Positions 32,531 to 46,600 of a stretch of 64,000 nucleotides of DNA are shown one piece after another; the stretch's first letter is position 1, and each line of letters begins with the position of its first letter. Location of the stretch: assembly GCA_002633005.1 (NCBI GenBank), contig NMRA01000029.1, positions 212,959 to 276,958 of the forward strand. The letters are read 5' to 3'. The position numbers were made by a program, and so were the translations under genes. The DNA comes from Phoronis australis. Taxonomy: Eukaryota > Phoronida > Phoronidae. Under the pieces are notes generated by a model, which ran no database searches, was not told the origin of the DNA, and worked only from the letters and a program-made list of their open reading frames with translations.

Positions 32531-34217
32531 CTGTTTGCTCTGTTTAAAAAATAGGTCCTAGGTACAGTTCTTTTTTAACATTAATTGTTTCACCAACAGA
32601 AAACAACAGAATGAAGTAATAAGATACACTGTACTGGAAGTGCAACAAATCATGATGTCTGATTTTCCACCTACCCAGGCATTCACGCTGGGTCACTGGA
32701 GCATTTTCAGTCATCTGTGAACTAGAGAACCATAAGTTATGGACTGTTGAAAACTTGTAATTGGCAATTTTTCTTAAATAAATTTCTCAATTTTGCAAAA
32801 TTGATAAATTTCTCATGTCATTGGATTCAGCAGGGCTTGGAATTTTCTTCTTTTAAGAGGATTCCCCATTTCTGGTTTCGATTTCCTCTTATTTGATTTG
32901 CAGTTTCTTTTTTGTCTCTTTTTATCATTATTATGACTTTATTCATTCACAAACCTTTATTTCAGTTAAATTTTACAACACGAAAGAAATTTATAGCACA
33001 CATGCCTATTTGTAGAACAATACATCACATGGGAATTTTTCCTCTTTTTTGTCATTGGTCATTCCAAGCCTTGATTTATACAGGGCAAGCATTTCTCAAG
33101 ATATTTGTGGTATTTACCTATAAGTTTATTATGAGATTCAAAATTATTGGTCCTCGCCCGTTGTCCTCACGTTCATAATGTTATGACAAATCAACTTTTT
33201 GATTTGTCAAATGGAGCAAGGCGAAGCAACATTATAGATAATTACCAGAACAAAAAGTGAACAAATTTGTCTGGTTCTTCTCTACTAAAACTCCACATTT
33301 TCGAGAGAACCGTATTGGTATGTGCAGAAACTATTGTATGACAAACGGGTTAGAAACCACTTCAATTTTAATCATTTGTGTGGTTAACAGCCCAGTTTTT
33401 CACTTTTCTCCATTATTCGTGGATAAATAATCGCAGATTTTGTATCAGATTTCGGTTCCTGGTACAATTGGGTAAAAAGACAAACCCCATTCTTGACATC
33501 GGTGAAAAGAAGATACGTGAGAGTAATTGTGGAATGTTTGGCGAAGTAATTTCAAACTTGTCACTTTCCTTAAACATGGCGTTTTTCTCATTCCTGGAAG
33601 TTGCAAAATTGCTCCTACGTCGTGAAGCCTCTCTGAGTCTAATAAGTCATGAACATACACAGTATTGTTTCTATGCCAGTTTCGATAATGCAAGTGTCTA
33701 TTGCCTGCAAAAAGTGGATTGAATCACAGTTGGTACGGTATAGTCTCGTGGTTGCTAGAGGAATTAAAGTTCTGAGGAATATACCGGCATCGCTAAATAT
33801 TTCTCTTCAGGAAAGATTAGGTATACTTTCGATCAGATGTCATAAATTGCTACCAAAAGGCAGAGGATTGCTGCGGGTATTTGAGGAAATGTTTGTTCTC
33901 CAAGAAAGAATGTTTTGGCACACCCGGTCGTCATAGGACACCTTCACATAACCATGATTCTTAGTGACGATTTCAGTGATTCAAAAATAATTCATTTTAC
34001 AGAAGTCTTTGGAGTCGGAGTTTTCTAAAAATCTGTGTAGTAAAACAGCGTTGCGTCGAAGAATTCATATGTAAATTTTCATTTTGACAACTTACCAATA
34101 TAAGATTGATCTCAATTGGTTCCTTACTCCGACGGGAAGTGCTTTTTGGTCTTGCAAAGGACTGACAACTCGCTTTGATAAGGCAACTTGCAGAGCCTGG
34201 TCTCAAGCAATAATTAA

Positions 34218-34553
34218 AAGGATAGTCTACCAAACACTGTTCTGGACTATTATCAGATGCTAAAAACGGCCCATCCAGTTCTCTGAAAAAAAGATAAATG
34301 CTCTGCAACCATTGGCAACCCTGAAAATTTTCTAGGAAAACTTTCAAAGCCTGCCAAAGGAGTAAGCGTGACCTACGCTTTTAGCGAATTACACAGCAAC
34401 TTTGGGGAAAAAAAACACCTACCAATGTCCAATTTATGAGACGGGTATGAGTTTTTAGTTGATTCACCCTGCGTTCATCTTTCAAGATTGACGCCAATAA
34501 AGATGACAGAGCGAAGATTGCACGAAATCATCAAGACAGGGTTTAGTATCCCT
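34218..34553. mobile_element. TTAA-flanked non-autonomous DNA transposon
   Basis: Left end AAGGATAGTCTACCAAACAC, right end (reverse complement) AGGGATACTAAACCCTG: similar inverted ends. TTAA lies directly outside each end (34214-34217 and 34554-34557), the target duplication of piggyBac and Kolobok families. 336 bp, no transposase. Confidence 0.55.
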
Positions 34554-36083
34554 TTAACTACCAGTTTCATGCCCTGAAATTGCAACTTTTTTGACTGTGG
34601 AACAATCTGACGCTAGGTGTAGATCAAAAATTTTTGTTAGGGAAGGCGCTGGGGCTTATGGCTGATTTTTGACACCCGAGATAAAATTATGAATGAGTTA
34701 TTCAACCCTACAAATCGTTTCCTTGAGTGCTGAAGGCAAGTTGATAAATGAACAAGTTAGGAAAACAAACACTTCACGGCAGTCATTTTGCCTAGAGCGA
34801 TAAAATTTTATTGTTCCAGGAATAAAAACTACTTGAATTTCCTGAGACTATCGGAGATAACTGAGTTGTAAGAGAGACAAGCCTGTAGGCTTCGTAGCTC
34901 TGTTCCTCGTATATTTTATCAAAATTCGACTTTCAAGCGTGAAAACTTATAAATTGATTAAGTTAAGAGTACTGCTTCTCAAATATTCACTAGTACTATC
35001 GACTGTAATGACGGTATCATGAGTATTACGTAAAATCTGTTGCCCACATTTGTTCCTTTAATGCCAAGGTTTTGCTTATACTCACAATAGGGGACCAGCA
35101 CGCGCTCCTTCCTCTACCTCCTTACGAACACGACATAAAACTCAGACGGAATGCTATTTCCATAGGTTACACCAACATGTTGTTCCTTTGAAAATTGCGG
35201 TTGGTCCCCTCCTAGATACGCAGTTACTGTGTTCAGTTTTCACTTCTTGGTCTAAATTTTACAAGTAAATTGATTTAATACTCGTGAATATTTGCCCACT
35301 GCGTCAGAAAATTCTATGGGTACCGTTAAACAATAAGTTTATTAAAGTGTTAGTAAATTCTCTTTGAACGCTTTGACATGTGTTTGAGATACTGTTAGCA
35401 CACCCTTGTAAGAAATATTGTAAAAAGAAGCCGTGTAGAAATAAAACAATTAGACTGTACGCATTGCCATTTACTTCATGGGAAATTTTAAAAAGAATTG
35501 TTCACGAACGAGTGGTTACCAATACGATACTTTTAAAAATCTCCCACAAAGCTTTCAGAGTCACTGAACTGAAATTTCTTTGAAAGGAATATACTCAGGG
35601 CGTGTATTTGAAGAAAAATATTATTAAAGTCATGTAACTTTTCTCCTAATATCCTAAAATTATAAGCCTACAACCAGAAAATCGCATAGGGTTAACAAAA
35701 CATGACATGATATTTTGCACCAACGTTTGAGTGTCGTCAGTGAAGCTGAAACCTTCCGAGGACCGGGGAGGGTGGGGACTACCAGACAACCGAAACCATG
35801 AGTATCTGTAAATGCATGTTTGTACATACGGGACATCGCGCATCAAATCGTCTGCTTGAAGCCCTAAGGCATACATACGATTTTAGAACGACCTAGTATA
35901 CTTTTAATAGCCCGAAAAATTTCTGAGCAAATGCTTACAGTTGTGGGTCTGTTTGCAAATAATTTTCACTGGTGCCAGAAGGAAGTGGCGTGACGTCACG
36001 AGGTACATGTTTGTTTTTTTTTTGGTGCTCGTCCTCTACAAACATCTGACTCTACAGTGGCCCTTGCAACAGTATACGTCCAT

Positions 36084-36530
36084 GTGGAACCCCAAGTTTG
36101 GCTAACTTCGGAACACCGTATCCCAGAAACGGCTGATCGAATGATTGAATTTACATGAAACTTTTCCAGATATTATGCTTTATGCAGTGCTCTGGGATTT
36201 GTTTTTAAATGTTTCTCTTTTGCATGTGAGGTTATGGAAATAGGATTTTTATTATTTTAACGAACAAAATCAAAAAGTTGCATAAAAGGAAAAGAAAATG
36301 ACAATTCTAACATTTTAGCAATGTTCTTGAGATTTCATCTTGAACATTTATGTCGAATGAAATTTAGTTATGTTGTTGATACGGTCGATGTTCCTTTTTT
36401 GCTATGATGATTTTACTAGAAGGCAGGATCACGTGACCCAATTGATGGCAGGTCTGTTACTTTCAGAATATATATGAGGTAGTTTGTAGATATTTGGCAA
36501 ACTACGCAGACTTGTTCAGATGCTCCTAAG
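36084..36530 (+). repeat. Dispersed repeat family B, copy 1 (about 440 bp)
   Basis: Collinear with 50193-50630 through CGTATCCCAGAAACGGCTGA, TTGTTTTTAAATGTT, ATAGGATTTTT, GAGATTTCATCTTGAACATT, CACGTGACCCAATTGATG and TAGATATTT-type words. Non-coding; strongly diverged. Confidence 0.7.
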
Positions 36531-36782
36531 CTGTAGGCCTAGCTAAGGATGTCAATCTCCGTCCTCTTACTTTCATTCTCATTGAAGAAGTGCCTCCCGA
36601 GAAAATTAGAGATTTTTGTGTTGTTCAAGAGTAGTGTGCACCTGTATAAAATTTATTTACTATTTATGTTCATCTTTATGTTCATACGTCCAGCACTATT
36701 TTAGGATTACATCAGCCACTCTCCACGTAACGACGGGGATTTACATCAGGGGATGTATGCTTTGGTACTAGTGTACTAAAAT

Positions 36783-37110
36783 TAGGGGCGGATCCAGGAT
36801 TTTGAGTTAGGGGGNGCACTTTGTTCGAAAGACAATACGAGGAATTCAAGATGCCGCAAATGAATTGTTTTTTTTTTCAGATATTATTTTCCAATTTTTC
36901 TCAGAGCAGATGTGGTAATTTTAATACATCACATTTTCGGGCCACTGTGGATGTCGATGAATCTGACCGGGGATATCACGCCAGTCTGAGTGGGCTCCGT
37001 CAACTGGGAGAAACCCTTAGGGTAGCCGCAGGGTATGGTCCCGTTTTTGTGGTTTCGGACGGGGGACCCGTGAGCACCCTCTGCCGGCCTCTAAAAATCC
37101 GCCTATTCTG
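36783..37110. mobile_element. hAT-like element (short, decayed)
   Basis: Left TAGGGGCGGATCCAGGATTT and right (reverse complement) CAGAATAGGCGGATTTTTAG are inverted ends of the GGCGGATC kind. About 330 bp with an N at 36815. The open frame inside has no recognisable transposase. Confidence 0.42.
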
Positions 37111-37440
37111 TGTGCTAGATATGTCAAGAAATTGATTTATTTGTTGGACGTATTTCTTCCTGTCTGTTTTGTAATGAAATCGTTATTCAAATAACTACCG
37201 AACGGTTTGTAAACTACTAAAATATTATTTTCATGCGAAATTGGCTAATGTTTATTCAAAGTCCGATGATAAATCCATAATTATTGTTTCACAAGCACCT
37301 TTCCAAAGTATTTCAACCCAGTACCGGTCTGTATGAACTTTTATTGACAACCCTGAAAGAGCTTTCTATTCGGTCGATAAGCTTTATTGTGTTCATAGGT
37401 TCCTTTCATTCAGTGCTAATCGAGTTTGTAAAGAAATTTG

Positions 37441-37560
37441 CTTGTTGTTAGACGGCGCGCTTGGAAACTAGTCACGTGTTAGACAGCCCAATGAAAGCCG
37501 ACGCATGCGCCGTCTAAAGTTACTGTGGAAACCCCATATGCTATCCGTGGAGTGGCTGGG
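37441..37560 (+). promoter_or_regulatory. Promoter-like block upstream of the creatine kinase start
   Basis: About 90-200 bp before the ATG, CpG-rich against an AT-rich background. Contains CACGTG (37473-37478), CCAAT (37488-37492) and GCATGCGC (37503-37510, NRF1-like core). TTAGACGGCGC (37448-37458) and GCGCCGTCTAA (37507-37517) are perfect 11-bp inverted arms. No TATA box seen. Function is inferred from position and motifs. Confidence 0.55.
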
Positions 37561-37645
37561 GATTAGCCGAGTGGTTCGCGAAAAAGTTGCTGAAAATCTT
37601 CCCATAACACTCGTATTTACGAAAGTTTAGCACTCAGAAAGAAAT

Positions 37646-37679
37646 ATGGGTTGCGGAGGGTCAAAGTCAGCCGATGCAG
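37646..37679 (+). CDS. Creatine kinase exon 1 (myristoylation-type leader)
   Basis: ATG at 37646, in GAAATATGG. Encodes [11 protein letters not shown] and ends in phase 1 at GTGAGT. This start is chosen because the peptide is an N-myristoylation signal and its phase fits exon 2. Confidence 0.85.
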
Positions 37680-40600
37680 GTGAGTTTTGATGCCGAGCAC
37701 TTGCTGTAAATTGCACTGTCTGTCAGTTCACGGTTCGCCGGGCACAAATAGTGGTCACTGAGCAGAGACATACTTACGGAGCCGTGATTTCACATTTGAA
37801 GCTTGACTAAAATTTCAGCCCTTAACGTTGAGTTTGGCCACGGGTATTAAGATTGTGTTATCCACTATTATCTACTTCCACTACAACCGCATTCAAGTTC
37901 ATTTGGCAATTAAATTTAATATTTCCCGTCGGTAGCAAAGATTATTTATCACGCGTTGCAGCTGTGACTGGAAATCATTCGCGTCTGTTGCCCGCCAGAA
38001 CGTCAAAGTTTAGAACCGCTTGTTTTCGTTTCAAAATTTAACTTTATCTCAGACGATTTTGTTTCTGCAAAATATTTCCCTCTATAGGAAAGGATTATTT
38101 GTTTTGCAAATATGTTTTGATACCATTTTTTCTATTTCTTGCAGGAACAAAGTAAGTAACCTACACACGCTCCTGGATACCTCCTTTCAGTCCAGCCTGT
38201 GGTAGACTCCTGTAATGAATAAGCTGGACATATTTGGTCTGAGATGGGGTCTTAGACCTGTATTTTGAAGACTGGGCCCGGCAGGTCAACAAGCTTATTG
38301 ATTACATATAGCGTATGAGTCATAAATATGTCTCCGAATGTTCCACTGCTTGGCTGCATTCCAGGGGTGATTTGATCTAAGGTCAGGATTTATTACTGGA
38401 TATTTCCTTTTCTTTCTTTGTATTTATTACTTTCCTTTTTATGCCCAAAGATATGGTAAATTTTCCGACCTAAATTGTCAATATTGAAGATTGCTTCAAC
38501 TTCCTAATGATGACAAATGATTGACAGCTGTTGGTGCATGGATTTTTTAATACTTTTTGACAATTTTGTCATAGTATATGTAGGCCTAAGTGGATTTTCA
38601 ATTCATAAATCCTAAGTGGCCATCCCGATTTATGAAAATAGTACAGTAGATAAATTTGGTGATAGAGCCTGAAATATGGGTGTTAGCTTAGAGATCCTTT
38701 TACAATACTAAACACTAACTTCAACAAGCTAACGTTTTATGTGTTGGAAGACTTAGTCATTGCAATGACTCTAGGGGGCGTACCAAAATGAAGCAGTCGC
38801 TGCATCTTTTCACTGAACATTATGTCATCCCTACAACCTCGAAAGCACTATGCGTATGCTTGGTGACTGTGTCTGTTGTTACCCCTATGTTTATCCGAGA
38901 AATTGGTGAAGTTAATTAAGTCATTTTATACAAAGTTTCTTGACAATGCATCTGATAAATGCGTGATGCAGAATTAGCTCAGGTGATGTTCGTATAGTCG
39001 CTACCTGAACAAGTGTGCTATGTGCCTCCTACACTTACACTCTGACATTTCTGAACCCACTCCCAATGTGATAGTGTAACTGTCTCAAGTGATGTAATTA
39101 TTGTATTATACGTTCATGCTTTTGTTAAGAGAAATTTGAACCTCATTGCCTGGGGATGCTCCACTATATTTTCGTCAGGATTTTAGTGCCGCTAGGAAAT
39201 TAGAGAGATGAAAACCCACCTGTAAAAAGGTTAAGCACAATGAAAAAGAACCCATATATTGGCAGCTTTTGTGAAAAGTCTCCCTTTCATAGAAGCTTTT
39301 GTCCTTTTGTATGGGTTTTAAACTCTACACAGTGAATATTTACTGAATTAAAATTGATTACAAAATCTTTCAGGGTGAATCCAATCAACCGTAATAAAAT
39401 GTAAAACCATCCTTTTTTTAGCATAAATGGACTCTCATGATGTAGAGTTTAAACCTAAAAATTAAGCTTTTTCCCTGGGGAATTTAATCTAAAAGTCATC
39501 CTTTTGAGCTCTACTGCATTGTTAACCCTGAGCATGAGAGAATACTTCGAGGCAACCTTCCTCTCGACCTGTGAACCATGTCATGAGGTGGCAAAAATGT
39601 CCATCAAGGCTGTATATGCCTACTGGAGTTTTGTCATTGATGAGACATTTTCCCAAAAAACTTGGCCTAAAATTCAACTTTGGTACTAGAAATTCATATG
39701 GGAGACTCCCATTCTTAGTGATGAGTTGGACCTTTTGTAATCAATGTATTGGGTCTCTAATACTGCCATTCACAACAGCATTGACAGCTAACTCTGTCTG
39801 TGTACAATTATTGCTGTGGGAGCCAGACAAAGAATTAATGACTTGCCTTTGCCTGTTTTGATGTGGCCAAAAACACACATTGTAAGCAATTGTGAAAGAA
39901 TGCTTATTTAAGGCAGGACAGAAAGTCACCGCCCATAAGTACACAATTCGTAGTTACTTCCCCTGCCCCGAAGCTGTACACCACTAACTAAGGCTTTCCA
40001 CTCTAATGGCTCTAATGTTGAAGGTACAGGGCCTGCGTGTAATTAGTTCATTAGGTAGTCAAGAAAATCAATCTTCATTTCGCCCAGACTATGAAACGAA
40101 TGAAATAACTGTATGATACACTAAAGATAATATTCCTTTACTGTGTTTAAACGGAAAGTATGAATTAAAGTGTCTAGCGAAATTGATTTGTTCGTACTGT
40201 ACTGAACATTCTGTTATGCATTTAACTGGAGGCGGATTTATTGGTGGAACTTATAAATACCCTGCATGTGATAGGCTGGGAGTTGGATGTAAAAGTTGGG
40301 TGGAAGTTGGTGCTTTTAGTTGACAAACGACCATTAAAAGATCATTTATTTCTAGTTTGATTTAACCAACCCACAACTTTACACATGTGTGTTCTGTCAG
40401 TAGTTGGCTTGCCTGTCATTGAACATTGGATGGCCATCTGTGTTGAAGAGTACACACAACTTACAGTTTATTTTTAGCAAAAGTTGTGGTCAGATATTTT
40501 ACAAGAGTTGCCAGCAGCAGACGTGCACTGTACCATGCTCTTAAATTTTTACCATACTGGGCTAATGATAGCGTATTTGCTAGCATTCCAAAGTGAAAAA

Positions 40601-43600
40601 ACGGACATCTGGATCTAGGATGCCGCAAGGGGTAAACTGTGACTTCCTGAGACACATTGCCGGTGGCTTTCAATATTTTAGTTGGGCCTGTGAAATGGAA
40701 TGTGTGAAATAACCGAAATGTTTGTAAAATCGCGAAAACCAGCATGAGCTCCTATGTATATCATCAATAATCTGGACATTCTGTTTCGCCAAAAGGGAGT
40801 AGTTGGCAACTGTGTGTTCAAAGAGTAGGTGTTAACCCTTAACTGCATACATGAGCTTCAGATGTCAGTTTCAAGGCACACAATACAATGCCTGCCTGCA
40901 TGACCATCCTAGTCTTTGGCTCTTTGGGGGTAATGAAGTTGTCTCTCGTGTAAAATGAGGGTGAAATCTCTACACATTGGTATTCACCATGTGGCGCTGA
41001 TGAAAAAAATGTATTTGCGTAGAATTAGAAGAATAATTAAGCTGTTATGGGTGTTATGGGGGGGGGGNTGGAGCATAAGGAAAGCTAATGGTATTTTTAG
41101 CTCAGAGTTGTACGCTAAATTGCAATGTTCTTGGCATACTCTTCACAGAAGTTTTGTCTAGATGGGCAGTGCCGCTAGTGCAAGTTGCCCTAGAATACTC
41201 TGATGCAGTAGACTGGCACAATGTGGACACAAGGAAGTAATGAGCAGCAACCGGCTGGCCTAGCTCGAGGGCACTGTCTTTGTGTACGTGTGATGGACTT
41301 ACTTCTGTCTTGACACTGCAGGGCCCTCAATGCCTCGATTTTGGGGCTGAATACTTTCTCTATTCCTCTCTGAAAAATATTGAGAAATCATGCAAAATTA
41401 CCCATCATGATGCCCCAAAATTCCCCTCAAGTGATTGAATAATTCCCCTCGAGGTTCAAATCACTTGTAACTCACACAGGGCATGTCACATGGTGGGCTT
41501 GCTATTGATGGTGATTGGGAGGTAGAATTTTCACCTCTCCCTGAAATATTCCCCTCTTAGAAGACGCAGGCACCTTTCTGCTCGGATGAATGAGGGCCTT
41601 GCACTGGTTGCAAGTTTGCCGTGCTTCTATGTTAACCCGCGTTTGGTCTTCTGCCTATCACAACAAAGCTTAAATAAGGGGTTTTATTGCAAATCACTGT
41701 TTTAAACCTGTATTAGAGTTGTTATGAGCAAGAGTAACATCGATTTTTATGTGAAATAAAAAAGTGCTTTTGTAAATCCATTCCCATGACTCAATCATGC
41801 ATTAACGCTATGATTAATTACCTAGACAGCCGTGGACAAAAAGGTATGTTGACTGCTGTGTGACTTTTATTGACTTATAGGTTTTAGTTGGAAGTGAAAT
41901 TATGATTTTACCCCTTTGAGCTTTGGAGCTTTGTGGTTTGTTGGGTGATCTAGTTTATCATCTAGGTTAAGTCTGAGATTTCCTGGAGCAGCTGGCGCAG
42001 ACTCTTGATTACCCTTAAGGAATTTTGCACAGATTTCTTAATGGTTTGTGCAGTGTGTGAGATTGATTGGTGGAATGCCATAGTGGCTGATTTAGTTCAC
42101 ACGGTCTTAAGATTGCTCCATTGTCATCTGAGCCGTGTACTTGAGTATGACTGTAAAATTTCACCAATTTAGGGTCACGCTAGCGGAAGACTAGCAAAAT
42201 GCATTTTGTCAATTTTTCATAGAAGATAAAGAGTACCTCATTGATGCAAAATCACTTTCAAGTTTTTCTCTGTACCTGTAACTGTCCTGTAATATTTTGA
42301 AGAGTTTTTTGGGATTCTACGTATGGTAAGAAACCCTTATAAATGAAAAAATTGACAGCTATTTTTGTCCTGGGTTGCTGAGATTTTACTTTTGTACAGA
42401 ATTGCCATGCAGTTTTTCTTAAGAAACGGTTGAAATGCTGAAGACAACAGATGGTGCTGTCTGTCACTATGTAAAATGTGGTAAAACCTTTAACAGACAT
42501 GGAAAAAGTCATTCTATGGCAGTTGGCTGTTAACATTTTCATGAATGTCATAAATGAACCTCTTTGTTCCATAAGTACATTTCATCTTGAACAGTTGTCA
42601 TCAATAATTTTTCTTTGTGATTTAAGTTTGTTCCTTTCCAGGAATACAACAGGGTTTAAGAGTTCAAAAAGTAATTATTGATGGGGTGTTTATAAATAAC
42701 CAGTCTGGAAAAATTAGCAATTGGTGACAAAAACACCACAGACACCATGTCAAACATGCACACAGCTAAATCAAGTCTGCATTTGGAAAAATTGTTATTT
42801 ATTTTCCCTAAGTTGGTACAGCTCTAGTTAGTACTATACAACTATCACAAAGTTCATGAAGTCATAGGCATTAATAGTGATTATATTTAGCTTCGCTAAA
42901 TTTAAAATATGGCTATTTTATCAAATGTTTCTATTCCAAGTTGAAGAAATTTGGCCATAGATGTGAATAAAAGCTGTCTGTTAAGATTTGTGTTGAGGGG
43001 GAGGTGTAAAGTACAACCAGTCGCTGGCCTGTTAAGACACATATCTTGAGCAAAAGCAGTTATACACCATATCATTGAAATTGCTTGGGTTATTGAAGTT
43101 CACTCTTTTGTATTGGTCACCCCTGTTGCTCAGTGAATATGGTGAATGTGGCATGGCTTACACAACACAATAGCAACTGTTACTAGACCTTTAAAAAGCC
43201 TTCTATACTGTTCAGCTTCAATGCTTAGATACTTCTTTTATGAACTGTAAACATTTGTCAAAGGGATTTTTGTGAATAGGTCAACTGTGTTTTATTATTT
43301 TTCTAACTGTATCTGAATGAAGTTGACACTAGGCCTTTTGAAATCGCAAAGTGTTTAGGTGAAATTTAGATTGAGTGTGGCATCACTGCTGTCTGCCATG
43401 TAGATTTATTATACAATGAGCATCCTATTAGTTTTAAACTAAATAGTTGTGTAAACATGTTTAATCTTTAGATGAAAGCATTTAGCCTAATGTTTCTAAA
43501 AGGTTGAAAATGGCAGTGTTTGGTTGTTATTTGATTTGTAAGGGTTACTTGCCTACCTTCCCCTCTCATTCCGAAGTTGTTAATATAAATCAACTTGTAA

Positions 43601-46600
43601 ACCTTCCTTCCTATGTGGCGTTTAGTACACTGTGTCTTTCACTGGTAATGCATTGATTTTTAGTGTACTGTTTTCCTTTATGTGGTGTCCTTAACATACT
43701 TAAATTCCTTGGTATCTCCAAGACTATTGTTGGCAAGCTCAGGGCAATAACCCACCTGCTAGTTTTGTTATCTGAGAGCTTACCGTAATTTTTCCTCTAT
43801 GAAGAGCACGATATGGCCGACAAGTGAAATTTTATTTTATAGATTGTCTTCACAAAAACAAAAATTATTTTTTTTTTGTTGATCTCTGGCATGAGTTGTG
43901 TAAATGTCATAAAATAACATTTGCAATGTTACCATTGTTTGCAGCAAGGTAATCAACCTTTGACAAATGGAAAATGTCAATTTTGGGAATTGTTTTTGTG
44001 CGAAATAAGTGAAAAACTATATGTAGTTAATCTAAGGGTTGGGTACATGAACAGATCTATTACATTTTCCTCAGTTGCTGCGAGTTGGCGTTTCTTGTTG
44101 GTTACATGATGTTACCTTAGCAACATTTTTGTTGAAAGTGCTAGCATGAAGCTATGACAAACGAAGGCCCTTACTCTGTTATGAGAATGTCTGAAGCCAT
44201 CTTATCAGCTTGATGAAATGAACTAGGGATGGTGGGAACTGTGAAACTTAGGCCTTAAACATATGTTAGATGCTATCCACAATATGTGTAGTCTGTTACT
44301 GTTTAGTTTTTGTCCCTCTATGAGATCGTACTAAGAACAGAGCCTTTAGTGTTGTATTAGTATTATTTTTTATATTTTTGTTTTGAAAAAATTCTGTCTG
44401 GTATGCGTCTTTTATGAATTTAAACCTGGGACCTATTGCACAATGATGATTTTAGTTGTGAATTTGTGAATCGTTAGTGTTATTCAAGCACTGTCCATAA
44501 ATATCCCACAGAAATTTGAAGTGCTTTGTGACTGAACGAAATTCCCAGTAGGCCTACTTATGTCTGTGTGTTGAAGTTATAATCCAATGGCACATAACTC
44601 TTTTCAGGTTAAATATTAATAGATGACAAACTTGGACAAAAACCTGCAATATTTTTAGGATCACACTTCCAACTGCTTGAAATCCACTGTCTTACGCTAA
44701 TCCTTGTTGATCGTAAAATGATTTTTTAGTTTATTATCGTTGCTTTCTGATCCCATCACCCAGTAATGTTCAGGAATTGTCTATTAATGTGGTGTTATTC
44801 ACTCCATAGAATTATCTAACTCCCCTGGATTTTTTTGTTTTCTGTTTACCCCCTGTTGCTAGGATTGACTGATAAAAAGTGTGTTCTGGGATGTGTACCC
44901 CTGTGATAAAATCTGTTCGCTTTTTGAAGGTGGTCGGTTTAACTTAGATGTTAGCTGTGTTAACTCTCCACATGTAGGTTCTGGCCCTCGTGTTGGAAGA
45001 ATGGAAAGGCTCCCTCCATCCTTCAAACTTATCGCCCGTGTATCAGTTTGATAAGAATCGGTGATTTAACTGGCCTCCTGGGATAACAGTTTTTTGTGTT
45101 TCTACTTAAGCTATGTTTGTTTCCTTTTACAAATGAGTCTGGTGCAAGTATGTAAATATTTAAGTTCTCGCACTTCATATTTTCTCTAGTTAAGTGTCAT
45201 TGTATGATATGAATTTTATCATGTGCACCATTAGATAAATCTTCACCCCAGTAATGCTAGTGTGTTTTCTTGAGTAGTCAGCTTTCGAATGCATCTCGGG
45301 TCTTTCATTGGGTCACTAAGTGCAAAAGCTGTACTACCGTAAAGTCATTTTTGTCAAGAAAATATCAGAACACTGATTGGTAGCTGTTACTACGATGACA
45401 AAAAATAGAAAGGATGGCCCTATTGGTAATTGTTTTTGTTTGAAATAGCTTAAAATTTTCTCAACTTTCACAAGTAACTTTGTCCTTTTGATCTAAACCA
45501 ATAAATATCTTTGACTAAATACAAACTTAAGGTAATAGCTGAATATCAAGATGGGATGGTGTATTGAAGAGCTGACCATCCATTAGTCATTTAAGCAGTT
45601 GGCTAATTAGATCCATGTTTAACTAGATAAAGCGTTCATTCAAAGTTACAGACCAAGTGACTCTACTGTGGTAAAAATAGGGGCCATTTAAATAATGAAA
45701 ATTTAAGATTTTTTTGCAATTAATTCAAGGAGAAAAAATGATTGTTAATGAAGATATTCGCAGAGGTCTGATAGTACTGCAGCGGCATGAAATTCCATGT
45801 CATTTTTTAGTCTTAAGGTGGGTAATAGTCCGATATGATGTGCCCACCTTTTGAGAACCAGTTTTCTCTACTGAATGATAGGCATAAAACTGGTTCTCAA
45901 AATGTGGGCACATTATATCTGACTTGCCCCAATTTCACGAAGTCTGTGTTCTGTCTTGAACATTTTATAGGTGGTCCAAGAATATTTTCCTATTCCTGTT
46001 TTGCTGTGGACAAGGTTGGTGGCCCGAAACTGACAGGGGCTAAGTCTTGAAACTCTTAACGCAATTGATCAAACCAAACCGAAATGGGTGGCGGCAGAAT
46101 AATTGGCTAAAACTTATGTAAAGCAATTGACTGAAAACGTGTTGTCATCAGTGAAGAATGAGAAGGAATTGGTCAGTGTCTTATTTTTTGCACTACAAAC
46201 ACGCAAGCTGCAATGATACAAAGCATTGTCTAATTCAAGTGGTTTTCATTGAGAACGAAAATTGGCTAGCATTCTTGTAGTTATCTTATCTTTGAACATT
46301 TTTCTTGCTGGCGTTTTCACATATAGAAGAAGAGATTAATAAGGAACTTGAAATTCCGGCACTAGGTGTCGCGAAGACGCAAGGGTCTTCCCATGGAAAT
46401 CGTCCCGTATTCTGGCTAGTCATTTAGGTGTGGGCCCTTTATCACACATTTTTAATTCTAGAAATTGCTTTGAAAATTCTTGGCAAACAAATGAAATTTG
46501 TTATGCACGTTTCTCCTTAAAGATCGGTAATAGTTAAAGAAAATTTACTTTCCATGGTGCAAGATTCAGCATGAGCAGCGATATAGTAAGCCTCTGAAAA

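Larger units (their letters stand above)
32531..37440. other. Intergenic region between DCAF1 and the creatine kinase gene
   Basis: About 4.9 kb with only short, unrecognisable open frames on both strands (for example 33378-33722 +). Contains the TTAA-flanked element at 34218, repeat family B at 36084 and a hAT-like element at 36783. I see nothing else supportable. Confidence 0.6.

Noticed and set aside
33378-33936. Two overlapping plus-strand open frames (114 and 95 codons) in the intergenic region.
   Set aside because: Different frames, no recognised domain and no supporting splice structure; likely chance.
36821-37135. 104-codon open frame.
   Set aside because: Mostly inside the hAT-like element, with no transposase motif.
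37555-37590. ATTAGCCGAGTGGTTCG resembles the start and A box of a tRNA-Leu/Ser gene.
   Set aside because: No B box or matching acceptor stem follows; it lies just before the creatine kinase start codon.
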